DNA from: Mycobacterium gordonae | GTDB lineage: Bacteria; Actinomycetota; Actinomycetes; Mycobacteriales; Mycobacteriaceae | Direction of reading: 5' to 3' | Assembly: GCF_001417955.2 (NCBI RefSeq) | Contig: NZ_LKTM01000157.1 | Coordinates: 1 to 64,000, forward strand | Length of the DNA: 64,000 nucleotides | In this document: positions 28,045-39,300 of the stretch, piece by piece | Layout of the letters: each line of letters begins with the position of its first letter | Numbering within the stretch: position 1 is the first letter of the stretch | The notes under the pieces: generated by a model | What the model was told of the DNA's origin: nothing | The model's input: only the letters and a program-made list of their open reading frames with translations | Database searches by the model: none | Position numbers and translations under genes: made by a program

Positions 28045-29235
28045 ATGTCTGCAGCCCCAGACGTTCTGAGCCCCGCCAAACTCGGTCCGTTGACCCTCCG
28101 AAACCGGACCATCAAGTCGGCGACCTTCGAAGCCCGCACCCCGAATGCGCTGGTGACCGACGACCTGATCGAGTACCACCGACAGCCCGCCGCCGGCGGG
28201 GTCGGGATGACGACCGTCGCCTACTGCGCCGTCTCCCAGGGCGGGCGCACCGAGGGCAACGGAATCTGGATGCGGCCGGAGGCGGTGCCGGGCTTCCGGC
28301 GCCTCACCGACGCGATCCACGCCGAAGGCGCCGCCGTCAGCGCCCAGATCGGCCACGCCGGCCCGGTCGCAAACGCCCGCAGCAACGGAGCCACCGCGCT
28401 GGCCCCGGTGCGGTTCTTCAACCCGATCGGCATGCGGTTTGCCAAGAAGGCAAGCGCCGACGACATCGACGAGGTGCTTGCCGATCACGCCAAGGCAGCC
28501 CGATTCGCGGTGGAGGCCGGTTTCGACGCCGTCGAAATCCATTTGGGGCACAACTATCTGGCGAGTGCGTTCCTGTCCCCCCTGATCAACCGCCGCACCG
28601 ACGAGTTCGGCGGTTCGCTGGCCAACCGGGCCAAGGTCGCTCGCGGGCTGGTGATGGCGGTGCGCCGGGCCGTTGACCAGGGCCCGCGGCAGATCGCCGT
28701 CACCGCCAAGCTCAACATGTCCGACGGCGTGCGCGGCGGCATCTCCAACGAGGAGTCGCTGATCACGGCCAGATGGCTCGAGGAGGACGGCGGGCTGGAC
28801 GCCATCGAACTGACGGCGGGCAGCTCGCTGGTCAACCCGATGTACCTGTTCCGCGGCGAGGCGCCGCTGAAGGAGTTCGCCGGCGCCTTCAAGCCGCCGC
28901 TGCGCTGGGGCATGCGGATGACGGGCACCAAGTTCCTGCGCGAATATCCCTACCAAGAGGCTTACCTGCTCAAAGAGGCCAAGCTGTTCCGCGCCGAGTT
29001 GAAGCTGCCGCTGATTCTGCTGGGCGGCATCACCAACCGGGAGACGATGGACCTGGCGATGGCCGAGGGGTTCGACTTCGTCGCGATGGGTCGAGCACTG
29101 CTGGCCGAGCCGGACCTGATCAACCGGATCGCCCGGGACGGCGCGAGCGTCCGGTCGGCCTGCACACACTGCAACAAGTGCATGCCGACCATCTACAGTC
29201 GCACCCACTGCGTGGTGACCGGGGCGCCGGACTAG
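28045..29235 (+). CDS. NADH:flavin oxidoreductase, old yellow enzyme family
   Basis: This 396-residue TIM-barrel FMN enzyme starts LSPAKLGPLTLRNRTIKSATFEA. It has the substrate/FMN residues in VEIHLGHNYLASAFLSPLINRRTDEFGGSLANR and the phosphate-binding LLGGITNRETMDLAMAEGFDFVAMGRALLAEPDL. A C-terminal CxxC-type cysteine set (CTHCNKCMPTI) recalls the Fe-S-binding dienoyl-CoA reductase subgroup, but the extra NAD-binding domain is missing. The electron donor and substrate are unknown. It corresponds to Rv3359 and is the last core gene before the accessory block. Confidence 0.93.
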   Translation: MSAAPDVLSPAKLGPLTLRNRTIKSATFEARTPNALVTDDLIEYHRQPAAGGVGMTTVAYCAVSQGGRTEGNGIWMRPEAVPGFRRLTDAIHAEGAAVSAQIGHAGPVANARSNGATALAPVRFFNPIGMRFAKKASADDIDEVLADHAKAARFAVEAGFDAVEIHLGHNYLASAFLSPLINRRTDEFGGSLANRAKVARGLVMAVRRAVDQGPRQIAVTAKLNMSDGVRGGISNEESLITARWLEEDGGLDAIELTAGSSLVNPMYLFRGEAPLKEFAGAFKPPLRWGMRMTGTKFLREYPYQEAYLLKEAKLFRAELKLPLILLGGITNRETMDLAMAEGFDFVAMGRALLAEPDLINRIARDGASVRSACTHCNKCMPTIYSRTHCVVTGAPD

Positions 29236-29271
29236 GGCCGGCTTTTCCGGGTAGCCAGCCGGACAGCCAAC

Positions 29272-29277
29272 TAATAT
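29272..29277 (+). promoter_or_regulatory. -10 box for the LuxR-ATPase gene
   Basis: TAATAT ends 8 nt before the ATG at 29286 in a short AT-rich stretch. It suggests a leaderless transcript. Confidence 0.5.
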
Positions 29278-29285
29278 TTCGCTTT

Positions 29286-31907
29286 ATGGCTGACCGCTGG
29301 CCCCTGACCGGCCGCGCGGATGAGCTTCGCCTTATCGGCGAGGCGCTCACCGGCAGCGAACACAAGGGAATGGTCGTCGCAGGCGCGGCGGGTGTCGGCA
29401 AGACCCGGTTGTCCCGTGCCGCCGCCGACGCGGCTGCGCGGAGTGGTTGGTCAGTGCGGCGCGTGGCGGGTACCGCAACGGGTCGCGCGGTGACATTGGG
29501 GGCGTTTGCGCGCTGGGCCGGCGCAGCGGACACATCGGTGGCATTGACACGCAACGTGTTCGCGGGCCTGATGGAGGGCGCCCAGGGCGCGCCGCTGCTG
29601 GTGCTTGTCGACGATGCGCACCTCTTGGACGACCTGTCGGCACTGCTCGTGCACCAATTGGTTTTGCAGGACGCGGCAAGCGTGATCGCGACCATCCGCA
29701 CCGGCGAGACCATGCCGGACGCGGTGCGGGCACTGTGGAAAGACGGCCTGTTGCGGCGGCTTGAGTTACAACCGTTGTCCCGCAACGAGACTGGCAGTCT
29801 GCTGCAGTCCGTTCTCGGGGCGGCCGTAGACCCTGACTGTGCCGAGCGGCTGTGGAAGTTGAGCCGCGGGAATGTGCTCTTTCTGCGTCATCTTGTCGAG
29901 CACCAGCGGGAATCGGGCGGTCTGGTGCTGGTCGACGCGCAATGGTGCTGGACGGGAACACTCACGGCGTCGCCGTCGCTGGTCGAACTGGTAGAGCAGC
30001 AGATCGGCACGGTGGCCGACGACATCCGGCAGGTAGTGGACCTGGTCGCGATCGCGGAGCCCCTCGACCGGCAGGTTCTGGCCGCACTGGCCGACCCGCA
30101 AACGATCGAACGTGCCGAACAGCGCGGGCTCATCACCGCGGATGCCGCCACCGACGCCGTCTACGTGGGCCACCCGCTGTACGGCGAGATCCGGCTGAGC
30201 CACTGCGGACCGTTGCGGCTCAAGAGACTCCGAGGGAGTGTCGCCGCCGTGATGGCGGAGAGGAATGGATCAGACCTGCTGCGGCTGGGATTGCTCTGGC
30301 TGGAGTCCGACCTGGTGCCCGATGCGGCAATACTGATGCAGGCCGCCAAGATCGCGGCATCGCGACTTGACGTCGGACTGGCGGAGCGGCTCGCACATGC
30401 GGCGGCGACCGCACGGCCGGGTCCTGAGACGACGATCCCGCTGGCCTACATCTTGTTTCTCCAGGAGAAGGGCGACGAGGCCGAGGAGGTTCTGAACACT
30501 CTCGGTCCGGCGGAGTTCGCCGCAGACGGCTTCCTGGACGGATCGATCCTGCGCGCCGCAAATCTGTTGTGGTTGCTGAGAAATCCTGGTGAATCCCGTG
30601 CCGTGATCGACAGCGCGATCCGAAGCAGCGACGGCGACCGCAACCACGCGCTGCGCACGTTCCGGGCCGCGATCGAAGTGGTGGCCGCCGAGCCGGCCGG
30701 CGCTGCCGAAACCATGGCCGGGATCGACACTGATCGGCTGGACGACTTCGGCCGTGTCGTCGGCTACGCTGCGGCGACGATCGCACTCGGCGACCTTGGA
30801 CGTGTGCGGGAAGCGTCCGCCCAGGCCTCGGCGGGCTACCGGGTGCTCAGCGATTCACCGCAGGAAGCGTCCTTCCATGGCACCGGGTTGGCGGAGTTCC
30901 ACGCCTACGCACTGATCGCGGCGGGATGCATCGACGACGCGGACGCCATCGCCGCCGAGCAGTATCGCCGATACGCCGACCTGCCCGGGATGTCGCGGTC
31001 GATGGCGATCGCGGCCCTGGGCATGGCGGCGCTGGGAAAGGGCGATCTGGCGGCGTCCGTGCGGCATTTCCACTCGGCCGGAGAGAGTTTCGGCGGCTAC
31101 GGCGAAATCTCCGGACTGTTCTATCGGTTCAGGATTCTGCAGACCGAAGCGCTGGCGCGATGCGGCATCGTCGATGCCGCCCTGGCCTCTTTGGAGACGA
31201 CCCGACGGAGCCGTCACCCTGCCTACCGATACGTCGAATCGAACTACCTGTTGGCGTCCGCCTGGGTGCACGCCGTGCAGGGCCGGGAAACCGATGCCCG
31301 GCAAATCTCGCTGCGGGCAACGGAATTCGCGCGAAATTGCGGCCAGCACGCGCGTGAAGCGATGTGTCTGCAGACCGCGGTGCAATTCGGGTACGCCGGC
31401 GCGGCCGCCCGACTCGAAGAGTTGGCCACCCGAGTCGAGGGTCCCAGGGCGCCGCTGTCGGCCCGCTACGCCCGCGCCTTCGCCGACGATGATGCCGCGG
31501 GGCTGGATGCGGTCTCGAACGACTTCGAGGCGATGGGCGACGTATTGGCCGCCGCCGATGCGGCGGCCCAGGCCGCCTGCTGCCACCGCTCAGCGGGCCG
31601 ACGCGGCAGCTCGCTCTCGATGAGCGCGCGAGCCCAACTGCTCGCCAGACGATGCGGCGGAGCGGTCAGCCCCGCGCTCGCTGCCAGCAAGGTCCCGCTG
31701 CCCTTCACCCGGCGCGAACACGAGATCGCGAACCTGGTGTCCCGCGGCCTCTCCAACAGGCAGATCGCGGAAGCGATGTCGTTGTCGGTCCGGACCGTCG
31801 AGGGTCACGTCTATCAGGCCAGCACCAAAGCCGGCGTCACGTCACGCTCCGAGCTGTCCGACCTGGTCCGACAGTTCAACCACGTCGGCGAACCGTCTGA
31901 CGGTTGA
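29286..31907 (+). CDS. LuxR-family regulator with N-terminal ATPase
   Basis: The protein has 873 residues. The N-terminal AAA/STAND ATPase has Walker A G-A-A-G-V-G-K-T (33-40) and Walker B PLLVLVDDAHLLDD. A long helical middle part (about 330-780) looks like TPR-type repeats, as in MalT/LAL regulators. The C-terminal LuxR HTH is FTRREHEIANLVSRGLSNRQ followed by LSVRTVEGHVYQAS. It would bind DNA in the cytosol after ATP- and ligand-driven assembly; the inducer is unknown. The HTH and the sequence in front of it (ARRCGGAVSPALAA) are close to the partial gene at 1-273, so the two are paralogues. It opens the accessory block and may regulate it. Confidence 0.92.
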   Translation: MADRWPLTGRADELRLIGEALTGSEHKGMVVAGAAGVGKTRLSRAAADAAARSGWSVRRVAGTATGRAVTLGAFARWAGAADTSVALTRNVFAGLMEGAQGAPLLVLVDDAHLLDDLSALLVHQLVLQDAASVIATIRTGETMPDAVRALWKDGLLRRLELQPLSRNETGSLLQSVLGAAVDPDCAERLWKLSRGNVLFLRHLVEHQRESGGLVLVDAQWCWTGTLTASPSLVELVEQQIGTVADDIRQVVDLVAIAEPLDRQVLAALADPQTIERAEQRGLITADAATDAVYVGHPLYGEIRLSHCGPLRLKRLRGSVAAVMAERNGSDLLRLGLLWLESDLVPDAAILMQAAKIAASRLDVGLAERLAHAAATARPGPETTIPLAYILFLQEKGDEAEEVLNTLGPAEFAADGFLDGSILRAANLLWLLRNPGESRAVIDSAIRSSDGDRNHALRTFRAAIEVVAAEPAGAAETMAGIDTDRLDDFGRVVGYAAATIALGDLGRVREASAQASAGYRVLSDSPQEASFHGTGLAEFHAYALIAAGCIDDADAIAAEQYRRYADLPGMSRSMAIAALGMAALGKGDLAASVRHFHSAGESFGGYGEISGLFYRFRILQTEALARCGIVDAALASLETTRRSRHPAYRYVESNYLLASAWVHAVQGRETDARQISLRATEFARNCGQHAREAMCLQTAVQFGYAGAAARLEELATRVEGPRAPLSARYARAFADDDAAGLDAVSNDFEAMGDVLAAADAAAQAACCHRSAGRRGSSLSMSARAQLLARRCGGAVSPALAASKVPLPFTRREHEIANLVSRGLSNRQIAEAMSLSVRTVEGHVYQASTKAGVTSRSELSDLVRQFNHVGEPSDG

Positions 31908-31932
31908 GGGCAACCTCGTACCCGACGTGCCG

Positions 31933-32121
31933 TCAGCCCTGCATGGCACTGTCCAGCTTGCGTCGTGCCAGATCCAGCAGCGTCCCAAGGCATTCAATCT
32001 CGATCTGCAGATAGCCACAGATCACCTCCGCGGCCACCCCGGCATCTTGCAGGCGGATCGCCAGTGAATGCGCTTCGGGCAGGCTGCGCAGTGCCGCCTC
32101 GTACTGGTCGCCCGTTGTCAT
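31933..32121 (-). CDS. 62-residue helical protein
   Basis: The ATG at 32121 is preceded by a GAGGGA ribosome site, which supports this start over the longer open frame. The protein is acidic and helical: YEAALRSLPEAHSLAIRLQD then AGVAAEVICGYLQIEIECLG and TLLDLARRKLDSAM. It looks like a short helix-turn-helix-sized protein of the type often encoded near mycobacterial regulators, but no family is recognised with confidence. It converges on the LuxR-ATPase gene with 25 bp between and is divergent from the PE_PGRS gene. Confidence 0.65.
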   Translation of the reverse strand: MTTGDQYEAALRSLPEAHSLAIRLQDAGVAAEVICGYLQIEIECLGTLLDLARRKLDSAMQG

Positions 32122-32199
32122 CGGCAATCCCTCGCACCTGGTATCTCGGCCACGTCGACGATGGCGCATGCCGGCCCGCTTTGACGAGGCTGTTCGCCG

Positions 32200-32243
32200 A
32201 ATCCACGTAGTCGGCAGGGGCACGGTGGGGAAATCCACGTAGT
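32200..32243 (+). repeat. 12-bp direct repeat upstream of the PE_PGRS gene
   Basis: AATCCACGTAGT occurs at 32200-32211 and again at 32232-32243. The starts are 32 bp apart, about three helical turns, so two protein molecules would sit on the same face of the DNA. The region lies 127-170 bp before the PE_PGRS start, between two divergent genes. Confidence 0.55.
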
Positions 32244-32369
32244 GCCCTACGGGCCAGTTCCGCCCTTTTGCGACCAGCCTTGGTCCTGCCGACGTCTGAC
32301 GCACCACCGATAGCTACCGGCAATCGGCCGCGTACGCCTGTCGGCGCCGGACGTCAGGTGGGTGGGTCA

Positions 32370-35300
32370 ATGTCTTTTGTCAACGTAGCGCCGGATGTGG
32401 TGTCGGCCGCGGCCGCGGATCTGGCCAGGATCTCCTCGGCGCTGAGTGCGGCCAACCTCGATGCGGCGGTGCGGATGTCGGGGCTGCTGCCGGCGGGAGC
32501 CGACGAGGTGTCGGCGGCCATCGCCGCATTGTTCAACGGGCACGCCGGCGGGTACCAGACGGTGAGTAGCCAGGTGTCGGCGTTCCACGATCAGTTCGTG
32601 CGCGCCCTGGCCGGTGGGGCCGGTTCCTATGCCCAAGCTGAATCCGCCAACGCCGCGCAGGCACTGCTGGACGTCATCAACGCGCCCACCCAGGCGCTGT
32701 TCGATCGTCCACTGATCGGTAACGGCGCTGACGGGACGTTGCCCGGTCAGGCCGGCGGACCTGGCGGAATCCTGTACGGCAACGGCGGCAACGGCGCGGC
32801 CGGGGTGAACGCCGGGACGGCCGGCGGGGCCGGCGGGTCCGCGGGACTGATCGGGTCGGGGGGCACCGGAGGTGTCGGAGGTCCGGGCGCGGCCGGCGGC
32901 GCCGGCGGCAATGGCGGATGGCTGTGGGGTGCCGGCGGCAGCGGTGGCGCCGGCGCCAACGGCGGGGCCGGTGGCCGGGCCTGGTTGCTGGGCAGCGGTG
33001 GTGTCGGCGGGGCCAGCGGAGCCGGCGGGATCGGCGGCGGTGGCGGCGACGCCGGGTGGTTGTGGGGTAACGGTGGCGCCGGCGGAACCGGCGGTCACGC
33101 CGGTGGCACGGGTGGGCGCGCCTGGCTGTTCGGCGACGGAGGATTGGGCGGCGCCGGCGGCGCCGGCAGCGTGCCCGGCGCCGCGGGAGGTAACGGCGGC
33201 GCGGGTGGTCATGCCGGCTGGCTGTGGGGTGCCGGAGGCGGCGGTGGCGCGGGCGGGACGGCAGGTTCCGGCGCAAACGGCATCGGTGGCACCGGTGGAG
33301 TCGGTGGTGACGCAGGATTGTTCGGCTACGGCGGAGCGGGTGGCCAGGGCGGCGCGGGCGGCGTCGGCCTGACCCCGGTCAACCCCAGCGGCAACGGATT
33401 GGCCGGCGGCAACGGCGGGGCCGGCGGAGCCGGTGGGGCCGGTGGGCGCCTCATCGGTGTCGGCGGCGCCGGTGGCGTCGGTGGCCTCGGTGGGGCTGGG
33501 GGAACCGGCGCTGACGGTCTCACCAACGCTGCAGGGTCCGGCTTGACCGGCGGAGTCGGGGGTAATGGCGGATTCGGCGGTCAAGGTGGCGTAGGCGGCG
33601 CGGGAGGTAAGGGAGGCCTGATCGGCTCGCTCGGCGCCGGCGGCGACGGCGGAACCGGCGGATCCGGCGGGCTTGCCGGAAACGGCGGGAACGGCGCCAC
33701 GTCAGCGGCATTCGGCGGCGCCGGCGGCGCCGGCGGCAAGGGCGGTAATCCCGGCGTCGCCGGTCTCGGTGGGGCAGGCGGGGCCGGCGCCACCACCGGA
33801 ACCACCGGGGCCACCGGGGCCACGCCCACCAGCGGCGGCAACGGCGGCAACGGAGCCGACGGGTCGGCGGCGTTGACCGACAGCGGACGGGTCGGCGGCG
33901 CCGGCGGCGCCGGCGGCGACGGCGGACTGGTCGGTAACGGCGGCACCGGCGGGCGTGGCGGTGACGGCGCCGCAGCGCCCGTTGCGCTCAACCCGGGTGA
34001 CGCCGGCAAAACCGGCGGCGCGGGCGGTGTCGGTGGCGCGGGCGGTAAGGGCGGCGCCCAGGCCGGCAACGGCGGCACCGGGGGTGCCGGGGGCAACGGC
34101 GGCAGCGGCGGATCGGGCATCGTGGGCAAGGACGGCGATCCGGTCGGTGCCGGCACTAACGGCAACCCCGGACAGAACGGCGGGGCCGGCGGGACCGGCG
34201 GTGCGGGCGGAGACGGCGGCGCCGGCGGCGCCGCGACCGCGGGCAAGGCCGGAGTGCAGGGTGCCGGCGGGAACGGCGGTGACGGCGGAACGGGAGCGGC
34301 CGGCGGTAACGGCAGCGACGGTGGCGCCGGCCTTCCCGGCGCCAACGGCGGCGACGGCGGTCACGGTGGCAACCCGGGAACGGCGGGCGCCGGCGGCAAG
34401 GGCGGCGCCGGCTCCACACCCGGCGCTGACGGCAAGACCGGCGGCACCGCGACGAGCGGCGGCAACGGCGGCAATGGCGGGGCTGGCGGCGCCGGTTTCA
34501 CCCTCGGCTCGTCGACGGCCTTGCCTGGCGGTAACGGCGGCGCCGGCGGTGACGGCGGACTGGTCGGCAACGGCGGCAACGGCGGCAAAGGTGGCGCGGG
34601 CTACAACGCTGCCGGCCTGTCGCCAAAGCCCGCCGCAACAGGCAACTCCGGCAGCGACGGGGGCAACGGGGGCAACGGCGGATCCGGCGGCGCCCAGGCC
34701 GGCAACGGTGGTGCCGGCGGTGCCGGCGGCGCCGGCGGCAAAGGCCAAAACGGCGGCAACGGAGTGAGCGGAGTATCGGTCAGCGCCCAGAACGGCGGCA
34801 ATGCCGGCAGCGGCGGCAGCGGCGGCGACGGCGGCAACGGCGGGGCGGCCCCCAGCGCGAAAGGCATCGGCGGGGCCGCCGGCGCCGGCGGAAACGGTGC
34901 CAAGGGCGGCGACGGCGGCACCGGCGCAACCGGAACCAACACGCTGAACAACGGGCTCGGCGGCAACGGCGGCAACGGCGGTGACAACGGCGTAGGCGGA
35001 AAGGCCGGCATCGCGGGCACAGGTGGTGGCGGCAATGGCGCCAAAGCTCTCAACGGTGACGACCCGACCAGCGGCGGCAACGGCGGCAACGGAGGTGCCG
35101 GCGCCGACGCGACAACGGTCAACGCCACCGGGGCCACCGGAGGCAGGGGCGGCGACGGCGGCAACTACGGCGACGGTGGTGTCGGCGGCAAGGGTGGCGC
35201 CGGCGGGCCCGGCGCCAACTCGACCACCGGCGGCGTGCTGGGCGGGCCCGGCGGCAAAGGTGGTGACGGCGGCCTCGGCGGCAACGGCGGAAGCAAGGGC

Positions 35301-36296
35301 GGCAACGCGGGTAACGGCGGTGACGGCGGCACCGGCGGCACCGGAGGCACCGGAGGTCAGGGCTTCAGTCCCGGCGCCCCGGGGGCCAATGGGGGCACCG
35401 GCGCGCTCGGCGGCACCGGCGGCGCCGGCGGCAATGGCGGTGCCGGCGGCACCGCGAGCTTCGGCGCAGCGGGCCAACAGGGCCTTGGTGGCACCGGCGG
35501 CAAGGGCGGCATGGGCGGCACCGGCGGCACCGGCGCCAACGGCGGCAACGGCACCAACGCGACGAGCACGACCTCGGCCACCCCCGGCAAGAGCGGCGGC
35601 GCCGGCGGCGCAGGCGGCAACGGCGGGGCCGGCGGCATTGGCGGCACCGGCCGTAACGGGCTGGGCGCAACGGGTGCCACCGGGTGGAACGGCGTCGGCG
35701 GCAATGGCGGCAACGGCGGCACCGGGGGCAGCGGCATCAACGGCACCGACCGAACCCTTGTCACCGCGGCACGCGGCGGCACCGGCGGCGCCGGCGGCAA
35801 CGGCAGTACCGGCGGCAACGGCGGCATCGGCGGCACCGGCGGCACCGGCGGCGCCTTGGCGGTGGGCGGCAACGTCGCTCTGCTCCCCGGCGCCGCCGGC
35901 GGGGTCGGCGGCGCCGGCGGCAACGGCGGGGTGAATGGCGTCGGCAGAGGCGGCGAAGGCGGCGATGGCGGCGTCGGCGGCGCCGGAACCTCCTATTTCA
36001 ACGGCGGCGCCAACGGCGGCACCGGCGGTGCGGGAGGCGTCGGCGGCGACGGCAACGCCGGCGGCGGCGACGGCGGCTTCGGCGGTCAAGGCGGGCGCGG
36101 CGGCGACGCGGTCCAACCCGGGAACGGCGGTAAGGGAGGCTCGGGCGGCAACGGCGGCAACACCGTCGTCAACGGGACCATCGTCCATTCCGGAACCGCG
36201 GGCGGCAGCGGCGACAACGGATTCTCGCCCGGGTTGGGAACGGGCGGGGCGGGCGGCTTCGGCGGCGTGAACGGCACCGGCGGCGGTCCTCCGTAG
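32370..36296 (+). CDS. PE_PGRS family protein
   Basis: The protein has 1308 residues. The first about 95 residues are a PE domain ([20 protein letters not shown]) with a YxxxE secretion signal at Y87-E91 (SYAQAE), which directs PE proteins to type VII (ESX) export. The usual PE_PGRS linker follows ([24 protein letters not shown]). The rest is more than 1100 residues of GGA/GGN repeats, probably stacked glycine-rich helices, with no folded C-terminal domain: it ends [17 protein letters not shown] proteins are surface-exposed or secreted and variable between strains. It converges on the PPE gene with 17 bp between the stops. Confidence 0.95.
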   Translation: MSFVNVAPDVVSAAAADLARISSALSAANLDAAVRMSGLLPAGADEVSAAIAALFNGHAGGYQTVSSQVSAFHDQFVRALAGGAGSYAQAESANAAQALLDVINAPTQALFDRPLIGNGADGTLPGQAGGPGGILYGNGGNGAAGVNAGTAGGAGGSAGLIGSGGTGGVGGPGAAGGAGGNGGWLWGAGGSGGAGANGGAGGRAWLLGSGGVGGASGAGGIGGGGGDAGWLWGNGGAGGTGGHAGGTGGRAWLFGDGGLGGAGGAGSVPGAAGGNGGAGGHAGWLWGAGGGGGAGGTAGSGANGIGGTGGVGGDAGLFGYGGAGGQGGAGGVGLTPVNPSGNGLAGGNGGAGGAGGAGGRLIGVGGAGGVGGLGGAGGTGADGLTNAAGSGLTGGVGGNGGFGGQGGVGGAGGKGGLIGSLGAGGDGGTGGSGGLAGNGGNGATSAAFGGAGGAGGKGGNPGVAGLGGAGGAGATTGTTGATGATPTSGGNGGNGADGSAALTDSGRVGGAGGAGGDGGLVGNGGTGGRGGDGAAAPVALNPGDAGKTGGAGGVGGAGGKGGAQAGNGGTGGAGGNGGSGGSGIVGKDGDPVGAGTNGNPGQNGGAGGTGGAGGDGGAGGAATAGKAGVQGAGGNGGDGGTGAAGGNGSDGGAGLPGANGGDGGHGGNPGTAGAGGKGGAGSTPGADGKTGGTATSGGNGGNGGAGGAGFTLGSSTALPGGNGGAGGDGGLVGNGGNGGKGGAGYNAAGLSPKPAATGNSGSDGGNGGNGGSGGAQAGNGGAGGAGGAGGKGQNGGNGVSGVSVSAQNGGNAGSGGSGGDGGNGGAAPSAKGIGGAAGAGGNGAKGGDGGTGATGTNTLNNGLGGNGGNGGDNGVGGKAGIAGTGGGGNGAKALNGDDPTSGGNGGNGGAGADATTVNATGATGGRGGDGGNYGDGGVGGKGGAGGPGANSTTGGVLGGPGGKGGDGGLGGNGGSKGGNAGNGGDGGTGGTGGTGGQGFSPGAPGANGGTGALGGTGGAGGNGGAGGTASFGAAGQQGLGGTGGKGGMGGTGGTGANGGNGTNATSTTSATPGKSGGAGGAGGNGGAGGIGGTGRNGLGATGATGWNGVGGNGGNGGTGGSGINGTDRTLVTAARGGTGGAGGNGSTGGNGGIGGTGGTGGALAVGGNVALLPGAAGGVGGAGGNGGVNGVGRGGEGGDGGVGGAGTSYFNGGANGGTGGAGGVGGDGNAGGGDGGFGGQGGRGGDAVQPGNGGKGGSGGNGGNTVVNGTIVHSGTAGGSGDNGFSPGLGTGGAGGFGGVNGTGGGPP

Positions 36297-36313
36297 CGGG
36301 GCAGGGCCGCGGG

Positions 36314-39300
36314 TTAAGGCCCCGTGCCGGTGTAGATCAGGCCGGATAGCCGCTGGCCGACGTTCATCCAACCCGAGTTGAAGGCCTGCGTGATCAGGTC
36401 GAGCGTGCTGGTGTTGAACACCCCCGACATGCCGGCGCCGCGGTTGAGCAGACCGGAGAGTTGGGTGCCGAAGTTCAGCGCCCCCGAGGCCGAGCCCAGC
36501 AGCGGGTCCGAGATCGCGTTGAGGAACCCGGACAGCCCGGACCCTGAGTTCCAGAAGCCCGAACCCTCGCCGCCGCCGATGTTGAAGAAGCCCGAGGACG
36601 GCAGCAGTGTCGTATTCCAGAAACCCGGAACTCCGCCGAAGCCGGCGATCGGGATCTCGATCGGGCCCAGGGTGGAGGCCACGTGCAACTCCAGCGGGAT
36701 CCGGTCGATGACGGCGGTCGGGAGCCCGAAGGCGGGAGTGGCGAAGTTCAACCCGAAGTTCAGCGGGATGTTGGGGATCCCCCCGCCCGGGATGCCGGAG
36801 CCCGGAATCGTCAGGGACAGCGGCAAGCCGATGTGGATGGGCTCGAGCGGAATGGTGAACCCGGGGAACGTCGCGGTTCCGGCCAGGATCGAGATGGGAT
36901 TCACGACAAATCCCGGCGACGTGACCTGGACTCCGGCGGGACTGCCCGAGATCTTTATCGGTCCCGGAATCACCAGTGCGTAGCTGGCCACCACGTAGAG
37001 GTCCGAGCTGCCGCCGGACACCGAGGTACTGGGTGCGGTGCTGTAGTTGACGGTGAAGTTCGGCGTGCTGATGGTGAACGGGCCGACGTTGACCGGGCCG
37101 ACGTCCAGTGTCGGGTTGACGCCCAGGTGGATCGACGGGATCGGGATCGACGGGATGCTCACCGGGCCGATACCGCCGGATGTGTTGATATACAACGGGA
37201 TTGACGGTATGTGGATCGGCGGCAGCACCGTGATCGGGCCGACGCCACCCAGCAGGTCCCCGCCGACCGCAGGGAATTGCGGCACGGTGTAGCCGAGCGC
37301 GAAACCGGCCAGGCCCTGGTAGTTGCCGCGCCACAGGATGCCGTTGCTGTAGTTGCCGGACATGAAGGCGCCGGTGTCGACGTCGCCGGCGTTGGCGATG
37401 CCGGTGCTGGCGTGCCCGGTGTTGAACCATCCGCTGTTGGTGTTGCCCGGGTTGAAGTCGCCGGTGTTCACGTTGCCGGCGTTGAAGCTGCCCGAGTTGT
37501 AGTGCCCGGCATTGCCCAGCCCGGTGTTGAAGTTGCCGGCGTTGAACAAACCGGTCGAGGCCGTTCCGCTGTTGCCGATGCCAGTGTTGTAGCTCCCGGA
37601 GTTGAACAACCCGAAGTTGCCGGTGCCGGTGTTGAAGAACCCGACATTGCCGGTCCCGGAGTTGAACAGCCCCAGGTTGCCCGACCCGGAGTTCAGCGCC
37701 CCGATCCCGGTCAGATTGTTCCCGGTCAGCCCGATGCCCAGGTTGTTGGTGCCGGTGTTGGCCAGCCCGATATTGCCCAGCCCCACATTGGCCAGCCCGG
37801 CGTTGAAGCTGCCGGCATTGGCGAACCCGTTGTTGCCCCTCCCGGCCAGTCCGGCAGACATTCCGCCGTTGCCGAACCCGATGTTGCCGTCCCCGATATT
37901 GGCGAACCCGAGATTATGGTCGCCGATATTGCCCAGGCCCAGGTTCTGCAGCCCGATGTTGCCCAATCCCAGGTTGAGGTCGCCGACATTGCCCAGGCCG
38001 AGGTTGAAGTTGCCCACGTCGGCCAGACCGACGTTGGCCAGCAGCGTCCGGCTCACCCCGTCCCCGGCCGTCAACAACCCCGCCACGTGGTGGCCCACAT
38101 TGCCCAGCCCCGACACGAACGCCGGTGCGCCCAGCGCCGCGGTGTTGTACAACCCCGACACCCCGGACCCGAAGTTCAGGAGGCCGGAGTTCAGGGTGCC
38201 GACGTTGAAGTAACCCGAGCCGGTACCCAGCAATGCGTCGTGGGCCTGGTTCCACCAACCCGACAGCCCGGCACCGAAGTTGCCCCAACCCGATCCCCCA
38301 CCGGCGCCGCTGTTGAAGAAGCCCGACGACGGAACGGTCGTGGTGTTGCCGAAGCCCGGTGTCGCCGGGATGTTGACGAACGGGATGTTGCTGGAAATCA
38401 CATACACGGTGCCGTCGACGTTGCCCAGGATCTGCGGGAAGGTGATCGCCGGAATGTCGACGCCCAGGTTGCCCGCATTGATGCCGAGGTTGATCAGGTT
38501 GGCCGCCGGGAACGTCACGCCGCCCGGGAAGACGGTGATCGGGTCGACGAAGCCGGGTATGTGGAAGCCCGCCGGGATGCGGCCGATGTTGAGTTCGGGG
38601 GTGTCGAAGCCTTCGCTGATGATCTTGATGAAAGTGTTGGCTTCTCCGGCGAAACCGCCGTTGGCGGTGATGTTGCCGGTCGAGAACGGGTTGCCTCCCG
38701 ATCCGCCGATCGAGTAGTAGGTCGGGCCGAGATAGATGCCGGACGTGTCGCCTGCCGTCCAGATCAGGAAGGGACTGGTGGCGGTGTTCGGTCCCCGCAC
38801 CGGGTCGGTGTGCATGACGACGTTGATGGCGTCGATGCCGGGAATGTGGACGGACGGGACGTGGATGGGACCGAAACCGATGCTGCCGAGGATGTCGGGG
38901 TTGAGCGCGGGGATGTCGATCTGCGGAATGGTGAACGACCCCATCGCGACGTTCCCGCCCAGTTGCAGGTGGGTGGCGGGGATCGGGATCGGCGGGATGA
39001 CGACGGGACCGAACTCGCCGCTGCCGTGGATCTCGAGCAGCGCGATCTTGGGCAGCGGGTAGTCGTAGTGCATGCCGAACAGGCCCTGGTACTCGCCGCG
39101 CCAGAACAGTCCGTTGCTGTAGTTGCCCGACATGAACGCGCCGGTGCCGACATTGCCGGTGTTGACGAATCCGGTGTTGGAGTCGCCGGTGTTGAACCAA
39201 CCGGTGTTGAGGTTGCCCGGGTTGAAGTCGCCGGTGTTGGTGTCGCCGGCATTGAAACTGCCGGTGTTGTAGTGACCGGGGTTGGCCAGGCCGGTGTTGA

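Noticed and set aside
32700..36290. CRISPR-like or satellite repeats
   Set aside because: The repeats are coding GGA/GGN triplets of a PE_PGRS protein. There are no uniform spacers and no cas genes nearby.
36297..36313. Terminator between the PE_PGRS and PPE genes
   Set aside because: Only 17 bp separate the stops, and no hairpin of useful size was found there.
33702..37430. 1242-codon minus-strand ORF across the PE_PGRS and PPE genes
   Set aside because: It spans two convergent real genes, is Ala/Arg-rich and follows from GGC/GCC-type repeats read in the other frame.
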